From Corylus avellana (taxonomy: Eukaryota > Streptophyta > Magnoliopsida > Fagales > Betulaceae): a DNA stretch of 64,000 nt. Each line of letters opens with the position of its first letter. The stretch's first letter is position 1. Shown in pieces: positions 1 through 11,758 of the stretch. The stretch lies in contig NC_081547.1 of assembly GCF_901000735.1 (NCBI RefSeq), positions 18,352,838 through 18,416,837 of the forward strand, in the 5' to 3' direction. A program made the translations under genes and the position numbers. Below the pieces are notes generated by a model. It had not been told where the DNA came from, did not search any database, and worked only from the letters and a program-made list of their open reading frames with translations.

Positions 1-55
1 GGAGACAGAGAGAGAGAGAACTTTGAATTTTAGAAGACTCAAGCGCTGAGAGTAG

Positions 56-452
56 CACGTGCGACGAGTGTTACACACGTGCGTGCACTGTAGATGGTGT
101 GGGGGGGGCGGGGAGGGGGGAAAACGACGTAGGTTTGTTGGGTCCCGTTCCGGTGGCAATTTCAAATCTGGCCTATCAAGTATCATCATCATTGCACACC
201 CTCCACATGGTGGGGACTGGGGACCACCGACCACCCTCGTTGCCATGTTATGTTCACGTTCACGGCGTTGCCCGCTTGACTTCCTCATTCAAAATTTTCA
301 GCGGTTCCCACGTGGCGCGATCTTGGAGGTGCGTTTGGTGAGGCCCGCAGTTCCCTTGTTCAGCGCACTTAATTAAGGGGTGAGTGAAATTATTTTTCAC
401 TTTCTGCGCGTTTTTTAAATTTTAAGTTTTTTCTTGAGGGAAAGTACACGTG
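56..452. promoter_or_regulatory. Cluster of four CACGTG G-box motifs
   Basis: Perfect CACGTG palindromes occur at 56-61, 76-81, 309-314 and 447-452. Known biology: CACGTG is the core bound by plant bZIP and bHLH factors (ABRE/G-box). The stretch is more GC-rich than the sequence to its right and starts with a GA-rich tract at 6-20, as plant 5' leaders often do. I infer a promoter or 5' leader for a gene beyond the left edge, reading leftward. No coding sequence is recognisable here. Confidence 0.35.
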
Positions 453-1379
453 GCCTCTCTAAACTATCATCCTATCCTATTTTAATAATAATTACTAATA
501 TGAAAAATATTTTTTATGCACAACACTTAATATGTTAATCTTATAAAATTGATTTTTTTTTTTTTTATAAGCTTATAAAATTGATTTAGATAGAGTTGAT
601 ATGCACGCTAATGGTCATAATATTTCTTTATTTCTTATACAATTTATTATTATTATTATTAAATTGATGTAGCTTTACATGAGCCTCACATGTCACTTCA
701 ATATCATAAAAATATGTATATGAAAAAGGTATTCACAATGAAAAGAATAATAACATAAAATTAGGAAGTTATATAAGACTAGAAATGATAAATAAGTTCA
801 AATGGTGAAAATAACTTTAAAATATAAATTATATTTTAATAATTTTTTTTCTTTCTCCTTTTTTTTTTTTATTTTTTATTTTATTTTTTAAGGATATTTT
901 AAAGTTATCACTGATGGAAGTCTAAGCCAATGGATAAAGCCATAATCCAACATCCAAGTCATGGAAGATTCTTGCCCCATTCTTGGGGTCATGAGGCATA
1001 AGAGACTAGAATTGAAAATTTGGATAATCCACTATTAGTAAGGTTGGCGCTAGGACAAGTCTAATTACAATCAACATTTTAGGCTTAAAGATATTGAAAT
1101 TAACCTAAAGAGGAACACATCCTATGTAAAGAGAATCGAAATGGGGATTCCAATTCAATACAATAGGGCTATCCTATTGCACTGAATTCCTATCTAACAA
1201 AAGGAGAGTACGTGGAAGAAAAGAAAAGCGAAAAAACCTCACATTTGACAACTATTTGTAAAAAGGTTTTATGCTCTTGAAAATGGAAAACACTTCTAAA
1301 GAATTATTACTCGAACAAGTTTCCCACAAAAAATAGTTTTCCTAAAGTGTTTTCAAAAACAATTTTCAATACACAAAAG

Positions 1380-1427
<48 letters not shown>

Positions 1428-1579
1428 AATTAAAATATTTTTGAGAATTGTTCTAAAAATGGTATTAAAATAAATAAATAAAAAATTATTGTCACATATG
1501 TGCCTAATGGCCACTACATGGTCATCATAACAGTTTGGCGACAGGTAGTCGGGCACCGCTTGACCATTGGACTTGTCCT
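453..1579. other. AT-rich intergenic DNA
   Basis: No coding or element structure is recognised. The stretch holds poly-T and poly-A runs and a TA microsatellite at 1382-1422. Confidence 0.5.
1382..1422. repeat. TA dinucleotide microsatellite
   Basis: About twenty uninterrupted AT repeats. Confidence 0.9.
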
Positions 1580-2697
1580 TGTAACACCCTGCTTCAAAAA
1601 TTATAGATTAAAATGTAAAACCAAGAGTAATGTTGATAAACCCAATGAAAATTCATGGTAAATAAAGGGGAATGATTGGGATAATGATTATGGGAGCATG
1701 TATGGTGCGAAGGTTAAGATATGATTCCTAAAGGGCAGGAAAGCACTGAGAACACTGTCTTAAGAGGAAACATATTAGGTTTTTGAATCCTAAGAAGACA
1801 ATAAAATTGGAATGGATACCGTGACGTGTGTCTCAAATGAACCGCACACGTAATTCTAAGACTCCCAGCAAAAGTTATGCATATTTTATTAAACAATGCA
1901 TAATGTGGTCAAAGCTATAGAAAAGTCAACAAACAATCGATGCAGACCATGGAACGTTCAACATGGAACATTTGATAGTACTCTGGAATGTTCGATGCAA
2001 CATATTGGAACATGAAAATGTCACTTTTTGAGCTATAAAAATGTTGTTTTGGGGCTAGGTTCCATTTTTGTGCACCCCCCACCCCCAAACACGACTTAGT
2101 AAACTCTTGAGAGAGAAAGTGAGAGAAATTAAAGGAAATATGGGATATTTGAGAGGAGATGAAGAGAATGAAGTGTCTTAAGAGCATGAAAACTTAGAGC
2201 AAGCTTGAAGGGTAAGATCCTAACACTTTCCTCTTAAAGTTTATTAAAGTTTCATATGATTATGGGTACATAGATTTATTATTTCGTGATTTGTGTGATA
2301 TGGGTATGTATTTGGTTAATGGGCTTGTTGTTTAATATTTTTAAAATGAAACTTAAAGTGTTGATGTTGATTATTGATTAAATATGTTATAGTTTTTGTT
2401 AAGCATTTGATATCTCGTTGTTTCATTATGATTAAACTACTATTTAGAGAGATTAAATGTAGAACCATGTGTTTTAGAGACTTTATGGTAGATTTGTTAT
2501 TCGGATGAATGTGGATGAGAAAGTGTAGGACTTTGATACATAGGCTATGTAATAAGGATAGTTTATGCTTAGAACAGTGTTAGGGGTTATCTTGGAGCCT
2601 TAGATCGTATTAGAATGGGGGAAGTCAAGACCTTTTAAGAAAATGGAGATTCTGCCAAAATCTTGAATGCTAGACCTGCGTACTAAACAACCGATGG
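1580..2697 (+). mobile_element. LTR-like fragment with GAACGTTC-type words
   Basis: The segment begins TGTAACACCC, a common start for plant gypsy LTRs. At 1950-2014 there are several degenerate GAACGTTC/GAACATT/GAATGTTC words, followed about 20 bp later by a TATA box (CTATAAAAA, 2033-2041). This order of LTR start, word cluster and TATA is what a U3 region would show. I found no matching second LTR, primer binding site or coding sequence in the window, so this is a solo or truncated LTR. The right boundary is set only by the next LTR-like start at 2698 and is uncertain. Confidence 0.45.
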
Positions 2698-3600
2698 TGT
2701 AATACCCCGAAAAATAAAATTCTTTTTTAAATAAAAATTAGGTTTAAATACCTTATTAGTACCTGGGTTTTTGATGACTTTATTTTTTCCCATCTAAGTT
2801 TCAATTTGTATCATAAATGCTACCTATGTTATCGATAAAAAGGGGATACGTGGCATTTGTTTTTAGGACACGTGGCAAACCGCTAGTTTTTTTGACGAAA
2901 TATAGGCGGAGGTACTAATCCTATTTTTATCGATAACATAGGTACTATCTATGATACAAATCGAAACTTAAGTGGAAAAAAATAAAGTCGTCAAAACCGA
3001 GGTGCTAAAAAAGTTATTAACCCTAAAAATTACTTTAAAAATACACTTAGATTTCAAAACAAAAGTGTAATAATGATATTTCTCCATAATTTCCTTGTGG
3101 TATTTCTAAAAAGAATCGGAAAAGGAGGATTGATCCCTTGAATCTGATGATAGATCTTGGAATCTAAGGATTGATCCCCATGATCGATCCCTAGAGGGGG
3201 ATGATTGATCATTAGGGATATGATTGATCCCAATGACCCCATGATCATCGTAGGGTCCTAGAAACCTTAAGGATCGATCCCAAACTTTAGAAGACTGATC
3301 CTCATGTGATTGAAATCCGATTTTGAACGCCTAAAACCTTAAAAACTCGACGTTTAACCTTATTTAACCCCTAAATAAATCTATGGAAAACTATTTGTTC
3401 GAAAATCGAGCCACCTAGAGTGTGGGAGCGACATCTAGATGTGAGAGGAGCTCGAAACTAACGATTTATGTTAATCACAAAGTCGGATTCTTCAGCCTAT
3501 TTTCTCAAGGTAAAAGCCTATCAACCACATAATCTTCTTGTTGAAAATTTTATGCCTCGTTTGGTTTGTGGATTAGACTCTTGGAATCATTCTTTTGTTT
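2698..3600 (+). mobile_element. LTR-like fragment with GATCGATCC-type words
   Basis: The segment begins TGTAATACCCCG and is interrupted by the MITE at 2741-3023. After the MITE, 3110-3300 carries about six copies of GATTGATCCC or GATCGATCCC. No coding sequence and no partner LTR were found. The family assignment (gypsy-like) rests on the TGTAA-type start alone and the right end is a guess. Confidence 0.4.
2741..3023. mobile_element. Mutator-type MITE with 9-bp target duplication
   Basis: The 283-bp element is a near-complete hairpin. Its ends are GGTTTAAATACC and, in reverse complement, GGGTTAATAACT, and the arms keep pairing for about 100 bp, including TTATCGATAAAAA near the middle. It is flanked by a perfect 9-bp direct repeat, TAAAAATTA, at 2732-2740 and 3024-3032. 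Nine-bp duplications are typical of Mutator-like elements, so I infer a non-autonomous MULE-derived MITE. It has no coding capacity. Confidence 0.8.
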
Positions 3601-3780
3601 ACTAGGGGTTTATTCCTATGAAAATTTATTCCCGTGGGAATGACTAATATCTTACATAGACGAATATCTATTTATTAAAAAATGAAATACACCCATATTA
3701 TTTTAAACTTAAAAGCAAAAAATAAAAATAAAAACATAAAAAAATAAAGTGGGTACCACCCCCAATGGGTGGTCAACTGA

Positions 3781-5039
3781 TGTGAAAATTTTAATACTTG
3801 CAATTGTACGAATCGTTTGCAGTAAAAAGGTTGCAACTGCGAGGTCAATCCCATAAAGAATTATGTTTTTGAAAGCAAACTTAAGTCTAAATCAATCAAA
3901 CCCTAACCTAGTTCCAAAAGATGAGAGATTGTTTTGTGAATATGAAATCAAAAGCATAAACGAATTAAAGTGAAAGTAATTTATTAACGAAGCACTATAG
4001 GGTTTCGGAATCTGCACTCACAAAATCATAGCAAGATATTTCCATGACCAATAATATTTCTAAAGTTCTCACAACAAAATCTTAGGTATGTTTTACTTTT
4101 GCTTCAAAGAATTAATCAAAACCATCCTATGTATCCATTCCTTGCACAAATCACAAAATAAATCCAATTTTAATCAAATCATCAACGGTATCCTTGAATC
4201 GCAAAAGATATCCAATTTTAATCAAAACATCAATTGTATCCGTAGAATAAATCACAAGGGATATCCAATTTTTTAACAAATAAAACCAAGCAATCAATTA
4301 GTGAAATTATCTCAAATCATCTAATGTATTCTTGAATCACAAAAGATTTCCAAGAATCATTCCACAAAATTGATTTGAAGTAAAACAATTAGAAAATCAA
4401 ATCATTAAATTGGAAAATACTAATCATATGTGAGGTTTCATCCTCAACCTTAGTTGAGGGTTTAGTCTCTCATGAAATTGAAAGACAAAACAAAGGTAAT
4501 TGAATCCATGAAAAGTGAGATGCTTACAAATTGAAAAACCAAAATTGAGATCCAAAAGCTAGGAAAACTCTAAATCTCTTCTTTCTCCTCTAAAATTTCG
4601 TACTCTGTAGCCTCCTCTAAAATAATCTGAAGTCTCTTCTATTTATAGGTTTTAATCAAGGGTTTGCTAGGGTTTTAGTATTAAAAACGGCGCCAGGTTA
4701 GACAAGTGCGCTCGAGCACACTCAAGCATGAGTGTCCTCTCCTGCGGCGCAGCGCTTGAGTGCTGCTTGCTTGGGCATAGGCGGAGATGCGCTCGAGCGT
4801 GACCTTGCTGGGCTCGAGCGCACATGCCCTCGAGCGTAGGGTTGTGTGCTCGATCCCACCTCCGTTGATGGCTCTTTTTCCAAACTTTGCAATTTAAGCA
4901 TTAAGTCCGCAATTTTCCCTTAGCAGCCTGCAAAAGACTAAAACCACATAACTAGTACAAGCCATAGGAATATAAGACAACCAAAGGATTAACAAATGTA
5001 AATTAAAGGATCAAAATGTGCAATATTTGGCACTTATCA
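3781..5039 (-). repeat. 3' LTR of Athila-like element C
   Basis: The segment runs TGTGAAAATT to GGCACTTATCA and resembles along its length the two LTRs at 7102-8471 and 11759-13107. Read on the - strand it has a U3 part, a CTCGAG word array (4704-4853), a TATA box (CTATAAATAG, about 4640-4648), then R/U5. A polypurine-like tract adjoins it at 5040-5060 on the - strand. It is the 3' LTR of an older element whose integrase remains at 6430-7101 and 13113-13350. Confidence 0.75.
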
Positions 5040-6429
5040 AACACATCCAAACTTACATTTTGCTAATCCCTTAGCAAAACAAAACGAAAAAGAAAAAGAA
5101 AGCATGAAATATAAATCCTCTATCGTGGGAGAGACGATTGCATTTAACATATGCAACAAGCCTTTTAAACCCCTAGGCATCCCTAGTGGACGAGTGAAGT
5201 CTCGTGAGGGTTTAATAGAAATGATACCCACAAACATTGCAGTACTATGCTGTTGACAATAATGAAATTTCACATAAACAATGGTTCTTATTCATGAGCA
5301 AGCTTAAAAAGACAAACACTAACATCACAATCAAAAGGGAATCCAAAATCAAATCACTCATAAATAGACAATTGAGACATCATATGTTCCGATAAGTGCA
5401 AATTGAAATTAGCATACAAACATGAGGCTTTAGTTTAATCTCAGAACAAGTTCCTCAAAATTTGTAAGAATCCCTACTAGATGAAACAACCAAGGCAAGA
5501 TATGAACATTTTTCTTATTTTTCTCTCTTATTTTTTTATTTTATTTTATATTTTTTGTAGGCTATGCAATGTTTAACTCCCTTAAGCTTTCTAATTGACC
5601 TATGTAACAAGTGTTAGGCCAATGACTTCCAAACCAAATAGTTTTAGGACACTAGATGTAGGACATCCCTAAGGGCTTATTAACTCAAGCCAAAAAGGCT
5701 ACGAAGCCAAACTAGTCATACCATCAATCAACTTAAACTTCACACCTTTTTACACGAACACTCAATGTTTAATGAGGCAAGAGGTTCGGTTACTCAGTGA
5801 AAAACTCAAAATGATCTTCTCTCTCTTTTTTTTTTTTTTTTTTTTCCCTCTTCTTGCAAGCCAAGGTTATTCAATAATAGGTCATCCAACAAATCTCAAA
5901 AAGGAACATGATTAAGCTAAAAAATCATACCTCACAGAATACATGCTAATGTGCTCATTAAAATTCAACTCAAAACAAGTGAAATCTCTTTTACCCAAAA
6001 ATAAATCAAAAGACTCAGATTTCTAATGACATGATGATGTGTTCAACACTTTAAGCAAGCCAATGAAATGCAAACCACAGTTATAGTTTAACTCAAACTT
6101 GACAACAACACAGCAATTTTTTTTTTTTTTTTTTAGCACAAAGAAAATTGGACAGCGTTGTCTTTCCATACCCCCAAACATAAATCACACATTGTCCTCA
6201 ATGTGGATAGAAATACAATACCAAGAGGTGAAGAAAACCGGAGTGTGTAGAGAGAGAACGTCCCCCAAACTTACTCGTGAAAACACTTGTCCTAAAAATC
6301 ACAAAAAAAAAAAACACACACACATACCCAAACAAAACAAAAACAAATGACAAGAAATAAAAGGAAATAGGGGTGCCTCCCACAAGCGCTAAGTTTACTG
6401 TCTTCAGTTAGACTTTCCACAGCAGATGA
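5040..6429 (-). other. Non-coding spacer between integrase and 3' LTR of element C
   Basis: The stretch matches 8472-9840 of the nested element closely, for example in the shared words around CTCTATCGTGGGAGA. It contains only poly-T runs and short chance reading frames. In Athila/Tat-type elements the region between pol and the 3' LTR is often long and non-coding or carries an env-like frame. I see no env-like protein here. Confidence 0.55.
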
Positions 6430-7101
6430 TCAGTTAGAAGTAGGGTCCTCCGAGGGCATTTCTTCAATCTCCGGAATCTCCAGTTCCAAGAACGGCTTCA
6501 GCTATTGACCGTTGACCTTGAGAGTATTTCTATTCTTGGGATTCTCGATCTCAATGGCTCCATGAGTAGAAACTGCATGCATTATGAATGGTCCAGTCCA
6601 TCAAGACTTGAGCTTACCAGGGAACAGATGCAAACGTGAATTGTATAAGAAAACTTTTTGACCAACTTCAAAAGATCTTCTCAAAATGTTTTGGTCCTGA
6701 GCCTTATTCATCTGAGCTTTGTACAACTTGGCACAGTCGTAAGCATCATTTCTCAACTCTTCTAATTCATTGAGTTGGAGTTTCCTTTGAGAGCCAGTCT
6801 TGGTGAGATTGAAATTCAGCTGCTTGATAGCCCAATATGCTCAGTTCTCCAATTCCATAGGAAGATGACATGCCTTGCCATACACAAGTCGGTAGGGAGA
6901 CATGACAATCGGAGTCTTAAATGTTGTCCGGTATGCCCACAATGCATCATTAAGTCGTAGAGACCAATCCTTTCTTGTTGGGTTCACCGTCTTCTCTAGT
7001 ATCATCTTGATTTCTCTCTTGGATATCTCAACTTGACCACTTGTCTGAGGATGGTAGGGAGTTGCAACTTTATGAGTGATACCATACTTCTTCATAAGTT
7101 G
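6430..7101 (-). pseudogene. Gypsy (Athila-like) integrase, C-terminal half
   Basis: The - strand reads an integrase core end and C-terminal domain: [10 protein letters not shown], then a segment with [12 protein letters not shown], then FEVGQKVFLYNSRL and a WTGPF motif, ending in TGA at 6430-6432. These are signature stretches of gypsy integrases, which join element cDNA to the genome. At least two in-frame stops break it (one before WTGPF, one after KVNG), so it is dead. At 7101 it is cut by the insertion of element B and continues at 13113. Removing the insertion and one copy of AGTTG brings FFEQL and MKKYGI into one uninterrupted frame. Confidence 0.85.
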
Positions 7102-8471
7102 TGTGGTGAGTTTTAAAGTTACTCGCAAGTGCATAAGTCGTTTGCAATATAATTTTGCAAGTGCGATGTCAAATCCACAGAGAATTGTGTCGTGAAAATA
7201 AATTTTTATCTAAACTAATCGTATTTTAACCTAGTTCCAAAAATTGAGTGATTCTTAAATTGAAAATAAACAAACCTAAGACAAAATAAAATAAATCAAT
7301 GGATGAGCACTAAGGTTTTGGAATTAGCACTCACAAATTCATAGCAACAATTTCCATGTCTATCAATATTATCCAAAGTTTTCATCGACACATTTTATGT
7401 ATGTTCTATTTTTGCTAAAAAGATTTATTAAATCATCCAAAGTATCCGTTCTTTGTACAAATCACAAAGGATACCCGATTTGAATTAAATTATCCAATGT
7501 ATCCATGCTTAGCATAAATCACAATAGATATCCAACTTAAACAGAATGATCTGATGTATCCATTGAACAAATGACAATGGATATCCAATATTTAATAAAT
7601 AAGACAAGTAGTCAATTAAAAGTGATTGACAATTAATTGAAATATAAATAGAACAGTGAGAAATAAAATTCTTATCATTGGAACATATCAATTTACATAA
7701 AAATTATCTGTTGCTAATCATCTGTGAGGCTTCATCTTCAACTTTAGTTGGAGGTTTAGCCTCTCATGGAATTGAAAGAAGATACAAACAAATATGAATC
7801 CATGGAGTAGTGAGAAGCTTACGACATAAAACACCAAAATTGAGAGCACCTAAAGTAAGGAAAACCCTACAATTTTCTTTTGTCTTCTCTCCAATTTCGG
7901 CCCTAGCAGCCCCGTCTTTTATGACAAAAACATTTTCTTTTTATATCCCTCATCCTAGGGTTTTTACCCTAAAATTAGCGCTTAAGTGAGTTTCTGCCAG
8001 GTTAGTACGCTCGAGTGGACACTAGGTGCGCTTGATTGCACTCGAGCATGCATTTTCATCTTTCGGTGCAGGCGTGTGCGCGATGATGGCTTGATGTTGA
8101 GCCCGAGTGCACTCGATCCCATGGCGGGTGTGCTCGAGCGCACTCATGTATCCGGTATTCGACTTTGTGTTGCAACTGCGCTCGTGCGCTACTGCATCTT
8201 TTCTCGAGCGCAAGCTTAGGCCTGCTAGGCTCGAGCGCAGGTGCGCTCAAGTGCAGTTGCGCTCGAGCACCAGTCTAGTGCGCTCGATGCCTCTCTTTGG
8301 TAGCTTGCTTTTAAACTTTGCATTTATCATCTTTAAATCCCTAGTTTTTCTTCAGCAATATACAAAACACTAAAAACACAAAACTACCCCAAAACATGAG
8401 ATCATAATAAAACTAAAGGATTAACAAATGCAAATTAAGGGGCTCAAATATGCAATATTTGGCACTCATCA
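7102..8471 (-). repeat. 3' LTR of element B
   Basis: 1,370 bp, bounded by TGTGGTGAGT and GGCACTCATCA and nearly identical by eye to 11759-13107. On the - strand it carries a CTCGAG word array (8005-8288) about 59 bp upstream of a TATA box (TATAAAAA, about 7936-7946). The adjoining AGTTTGGGGGTATT at 8472-8487 (- strand) is the polypurine tract that primes plus-strand synthesis. Confidence 0.9.
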
Positions 8472-8942
8472 AATACCCCCAAACTTTCATTTTGCTAGTC
8501 CTTTAGCAAAACAAAACGAAAAACAGAATGAAAGCATGAAACATAAATCCTCTATCGTGGGAGATACAATTGCATTTAGCACATGCAACAAGCCTTTTAA
8601 ACTCCTAGGCATCCCTAGTGGACAAGTGAAGTCTTGTGAGGGTTTAACAATAATGATACCCACAAACATTTTTCAGTACTACGTTATTGACAAAAATGAA
8701 TTTCCACACAAACAAATGGTTTTTACTTATGAGCTTGCTTAACAAGATAAACACCACAATCACATCATCAGGACATCCAAAATCATAAGTAGACAATGGA
8801 GACAACACATGCTCCATTAAGTGCAAAGTGAGATTTTTAACATACAATAATGAGGCTTCAATTTACTCAAAATATGTGTACCTCAAAATTCATAAGAATT
8901 CTATCAGATGAAGACAACCAAGGCTTAAGTCAAGATATGCAA

Positions 8943-8946
<4 letters not shown>

Positions 8947-9007
<61 letters not shown>

Positions 9008-9009
9008 TT
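8947..9009. repeat. ATT then AT microsatellite
   Basis: About fourteen ATT repeats pass directly into about ten AT repeats inside the non-coding part of element B. Confidence 0.9.
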
Positions 9010-9841
9010 AATTTTTGTGTGTAGGTTGTGCAATGCTTGACTCCCTTAAACTTTCTAATTGACTTATGTAATGAGTGTTAGGCCAATGACTCCCAAACTA
9101 GATGGTTTTAGGGCATTAGATGTAAAAACATCCATAAGGGCTTAGTAATTCAAGTAAAAAAGGCTACAAAGCCAAACTAGCCATACAATCAACCAAACAT
9201 GGATTTCACATCTATTTACGCAAATACTCAATGCTTAATGAGGCAGGAGGTCCGGTTACTCAATAAGAAACACAAAATGATTTTTTTTTTTTTTTTCAAG
9301 CCAAGGTTATTCATCCACAAGTCATCCAACAAATCTCAAGACACACATAATTTAGTTCAAATTTCATACCTCACAGACTCTATGCTAATGTGCTTGTGAT
9401 GATCAATTCAAAACATGTGAAGTCTCTCTAAGCCAAAAATGTGTCCTAATGACATGATGTGTTCAAGATGTTAAACAAGCCAATGAAATGCAACCCACAG
9501 TAATAGTGTAACTCATGCTCAATCAACAACATAGAAATTTTTTTTTTTTTTTTGACTAAACAAATAGACAAATTAAAACAAGCAGACATACACAAACAAA
9601 CAAACAGATAGTGTATTTTTTCATACCTCCAAACTTAAATCACACATTGTCCTCAATGTGGGTAGAGATACAATATTGAGAGGTGAGAAAACCGGAGTGT
9701 GCAAAGGCCAGGGCGTTCCCCAAACTTAAACACCAAAACACCTGTAAAAAAAAACTAACGGCAATATTTTCTCATAGAAACAAACATCAAAAGATTAATT
9801 GTTGTCAGAAACAAAAAATAAAATGACAAAAGAAAAAGAAC

Positions 9842-10852
9842 TCAAAAATGAAGTGTGAAAAATAAAAAAGAAGAAAAAATACCACACTTACCCCGATCAT
9901 TTGGGTGTCCAACCAATCCCTTCCACCCTTTTTTCTTTAAAACTTTGTAGAATTCTGGAAGGTTGTTTCGCCCTCTTAAGTAGCTTACTTGCATGCTTCG
10001 AAGGATCTTCTTAGGAACATGATTCCTAGATTTGTGACCTTGAATGTAGAGATCCTTGAGAAGTTTAGCATGTGATGGTTCTTTGAGACATTGAGGAACT
10101 GAAGCTTGGGGTTCATGATGTGTCTCAAAAGGGATGGTGACGAAGGAAGGAGCTTCAATACTCACTTCCTTGTTATTGGACAAATTTGGAGTTGACGGGG
10201 GCTCACTTTTCTCTAGGTGCTCAACTTGCTCCTTTTTTTCTTCCTCCTCATTGTTCTCCACAATTTCCTCACTCCCAAATGTGGTGGTGGCTTGGGCATG
10301 CTCATGACAAGAATCGCTAGCAGCTTCCACATCAATCATGTAGTGTCCTTTAGCCATCAGTTGACTTTGAAGCTCTTCCTCCTCTATTATGTTAAATTCA
10401 ACAACTAGATGATCAACTTGTCCTTTCAACCTTGCAATTTCTTGAGTGTTGACCATGTTGGCATCCTTAAGTTCTTGAATGGCTTGGTTATTAACCATAG
10501 TGGAATTCTTAAGCTTTTGTATGCACTAGCTAGTTGTTTGCCTGAATGCTTTGAGTGTGTCTTCCAATGATAATTGTGGTTGAGGCATTTGAACGGTGGA
10601 TTGGCCGGTTAGTTGCATGAAGGATTTGAGAGAGTCTTCCAACGAAGATTGTTGAGGAGGATAGTCGTATGATGAAGGATGGAGGACTTGGTTATCGAAC
10701 TGCAAATAGTCTGGATGGCGTAATTCATGATCTTGGAGAGCATAATTTCCTATAGTCTGAGCTGACAATGAGAAATTAGAATGATTGTTCCATCCCGAGG
10801 TGTAAAAATTGTCATTTGATTCAAACCCTGGGCTAGAGAAATTAGTGTTCAT
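9842..10852 (-). pseudogene. Athila-like gag remnant
   Basis: One - strand frame of about 336 codons broken by a single TAG at 10526-10528. The N-terminal part carries two tandem SLED-LK motifs (SLEDSLKSFMQ and SLEDTLKAFRQ), which I know from Athila/Tat gag proteins. The middle has a helical stretch with IQELK and ARLKGQVDHL, suggesting a coiled coil, then an acidic glutamate-rich region and a basic C-terminus (RGRNNLPEFYKVLKKKGWKG). Gag forms the particle that packages element RNA. It is the only coding remnant in element B. No zinc knuckle is visible. Confidence 0.7.
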
Positions 10853-11272
10853 TTGCTCATATAAAAAATTAGAAAATTGTCTTTAGGATGGACAATTACT
10901 AGAATGATAATAAGGATTTGAGTAGTATGAACATGGTTCATGTGGGTAAAAATTCTGAGAGTAGTTGGTAAGAGCTGATATCCTATAACTATGAGAAGCA
11001 TTAAAATTACAAAACGGAAAATTCATGCTATACCCTCACTCTTTAGCATGCAAATATCCCATATAAAATAGTAACCGATTTTTTTTTTTTTTTTTTTTAA
11101 GAAATAAGAAAAAAAAAGAAAAAAGAAATACACAAAAATGAAAACTAACACTGAGGCATAAAACTAAACAAAATTACCAAAAATTAAAAACTAAAACTCA
11201 AAAACTCACAAAACGGACCAAAAATAAAGTTGGCAAAATTTGGTACTTATCCATCTTAGTGTAGTCTACGGA

Positions 11273-11535
11273 GGTGCGCTCGAGCGCAGTTGCCCTGACC
11301 CATTAGTGATGCTGCCTATTGCGTGGGTGCGCTTGAGCTTGCGCGTGAAGTTATCGAGCGTAGGCGCGCTCCATTGGGCTAGATGCTGCCTTGGCTGCGA
11401 GTGAGGTTGAGCCTAGCAGGGCTGCACTCGATCACACTTGCATTGTGTGCAGAGGTAGATGCGATTCAAAGCTGCTGCTTTGTGCTCAAGTGCGCTCGAG
11501 CGTATTGCAGTTGCGCTCAATCGCACTTGTGTTGA
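11273..11535. repeat. CTCGAG/CTCGAT word array in the element B leader
   Basis: Repeated degenerate words built on GCTCGAGCGC lie between primer binding site and gag, outside the LTRs. They include the perfect 14-bp palindrome TGCGCTCGAGCGCA at 11275-11288. The local base composition is far more GC-rich than the flanks. Confidence 0.75.
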
Positions 11536-11734
11536 GGTGCGGATGAAGATTCAGCAGAACTGCAAAACAAGCTAAAAACCAAACAAAAACAAGAAAATCT
11601 TTTTTTTTTCTTTTTTTCTTTTTTATTAGCAACATGAATTGAAAAAAAAAAAATTGTAGAATTAAAATCCTAATTATAACTAGTAGAAAGATAAAATTAA
11701 TCCAAAAATAAATTGTTTTCAAAAAGCAAATAAT

Positions 11735-11752
11735 TCCCCAGCAACGGCGCCA
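11735..11752 (-). promoter_or_regulatory. Primer binding site of element B
   Basis: On the - strand the site reads TGGCGCCGTTGCTGGGGA, six bases from the end of the 5' LTR. This is the characteristic Athila/Tat primer site, differing at one base from the usual TGGCGCCGTTGCCGGGGA. It fixes element orientation and marks 11759-13107 as the 5' LTR. Confidence 0.85.
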
Positions 11753-11758
11753 AAAACT

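Noticed and set aside
3110..3300. CRISPR-like array of GATTGATCCC words
   Set aside because: Spacing is irregular, words are degenerate and the genome is a plant nuclear one.
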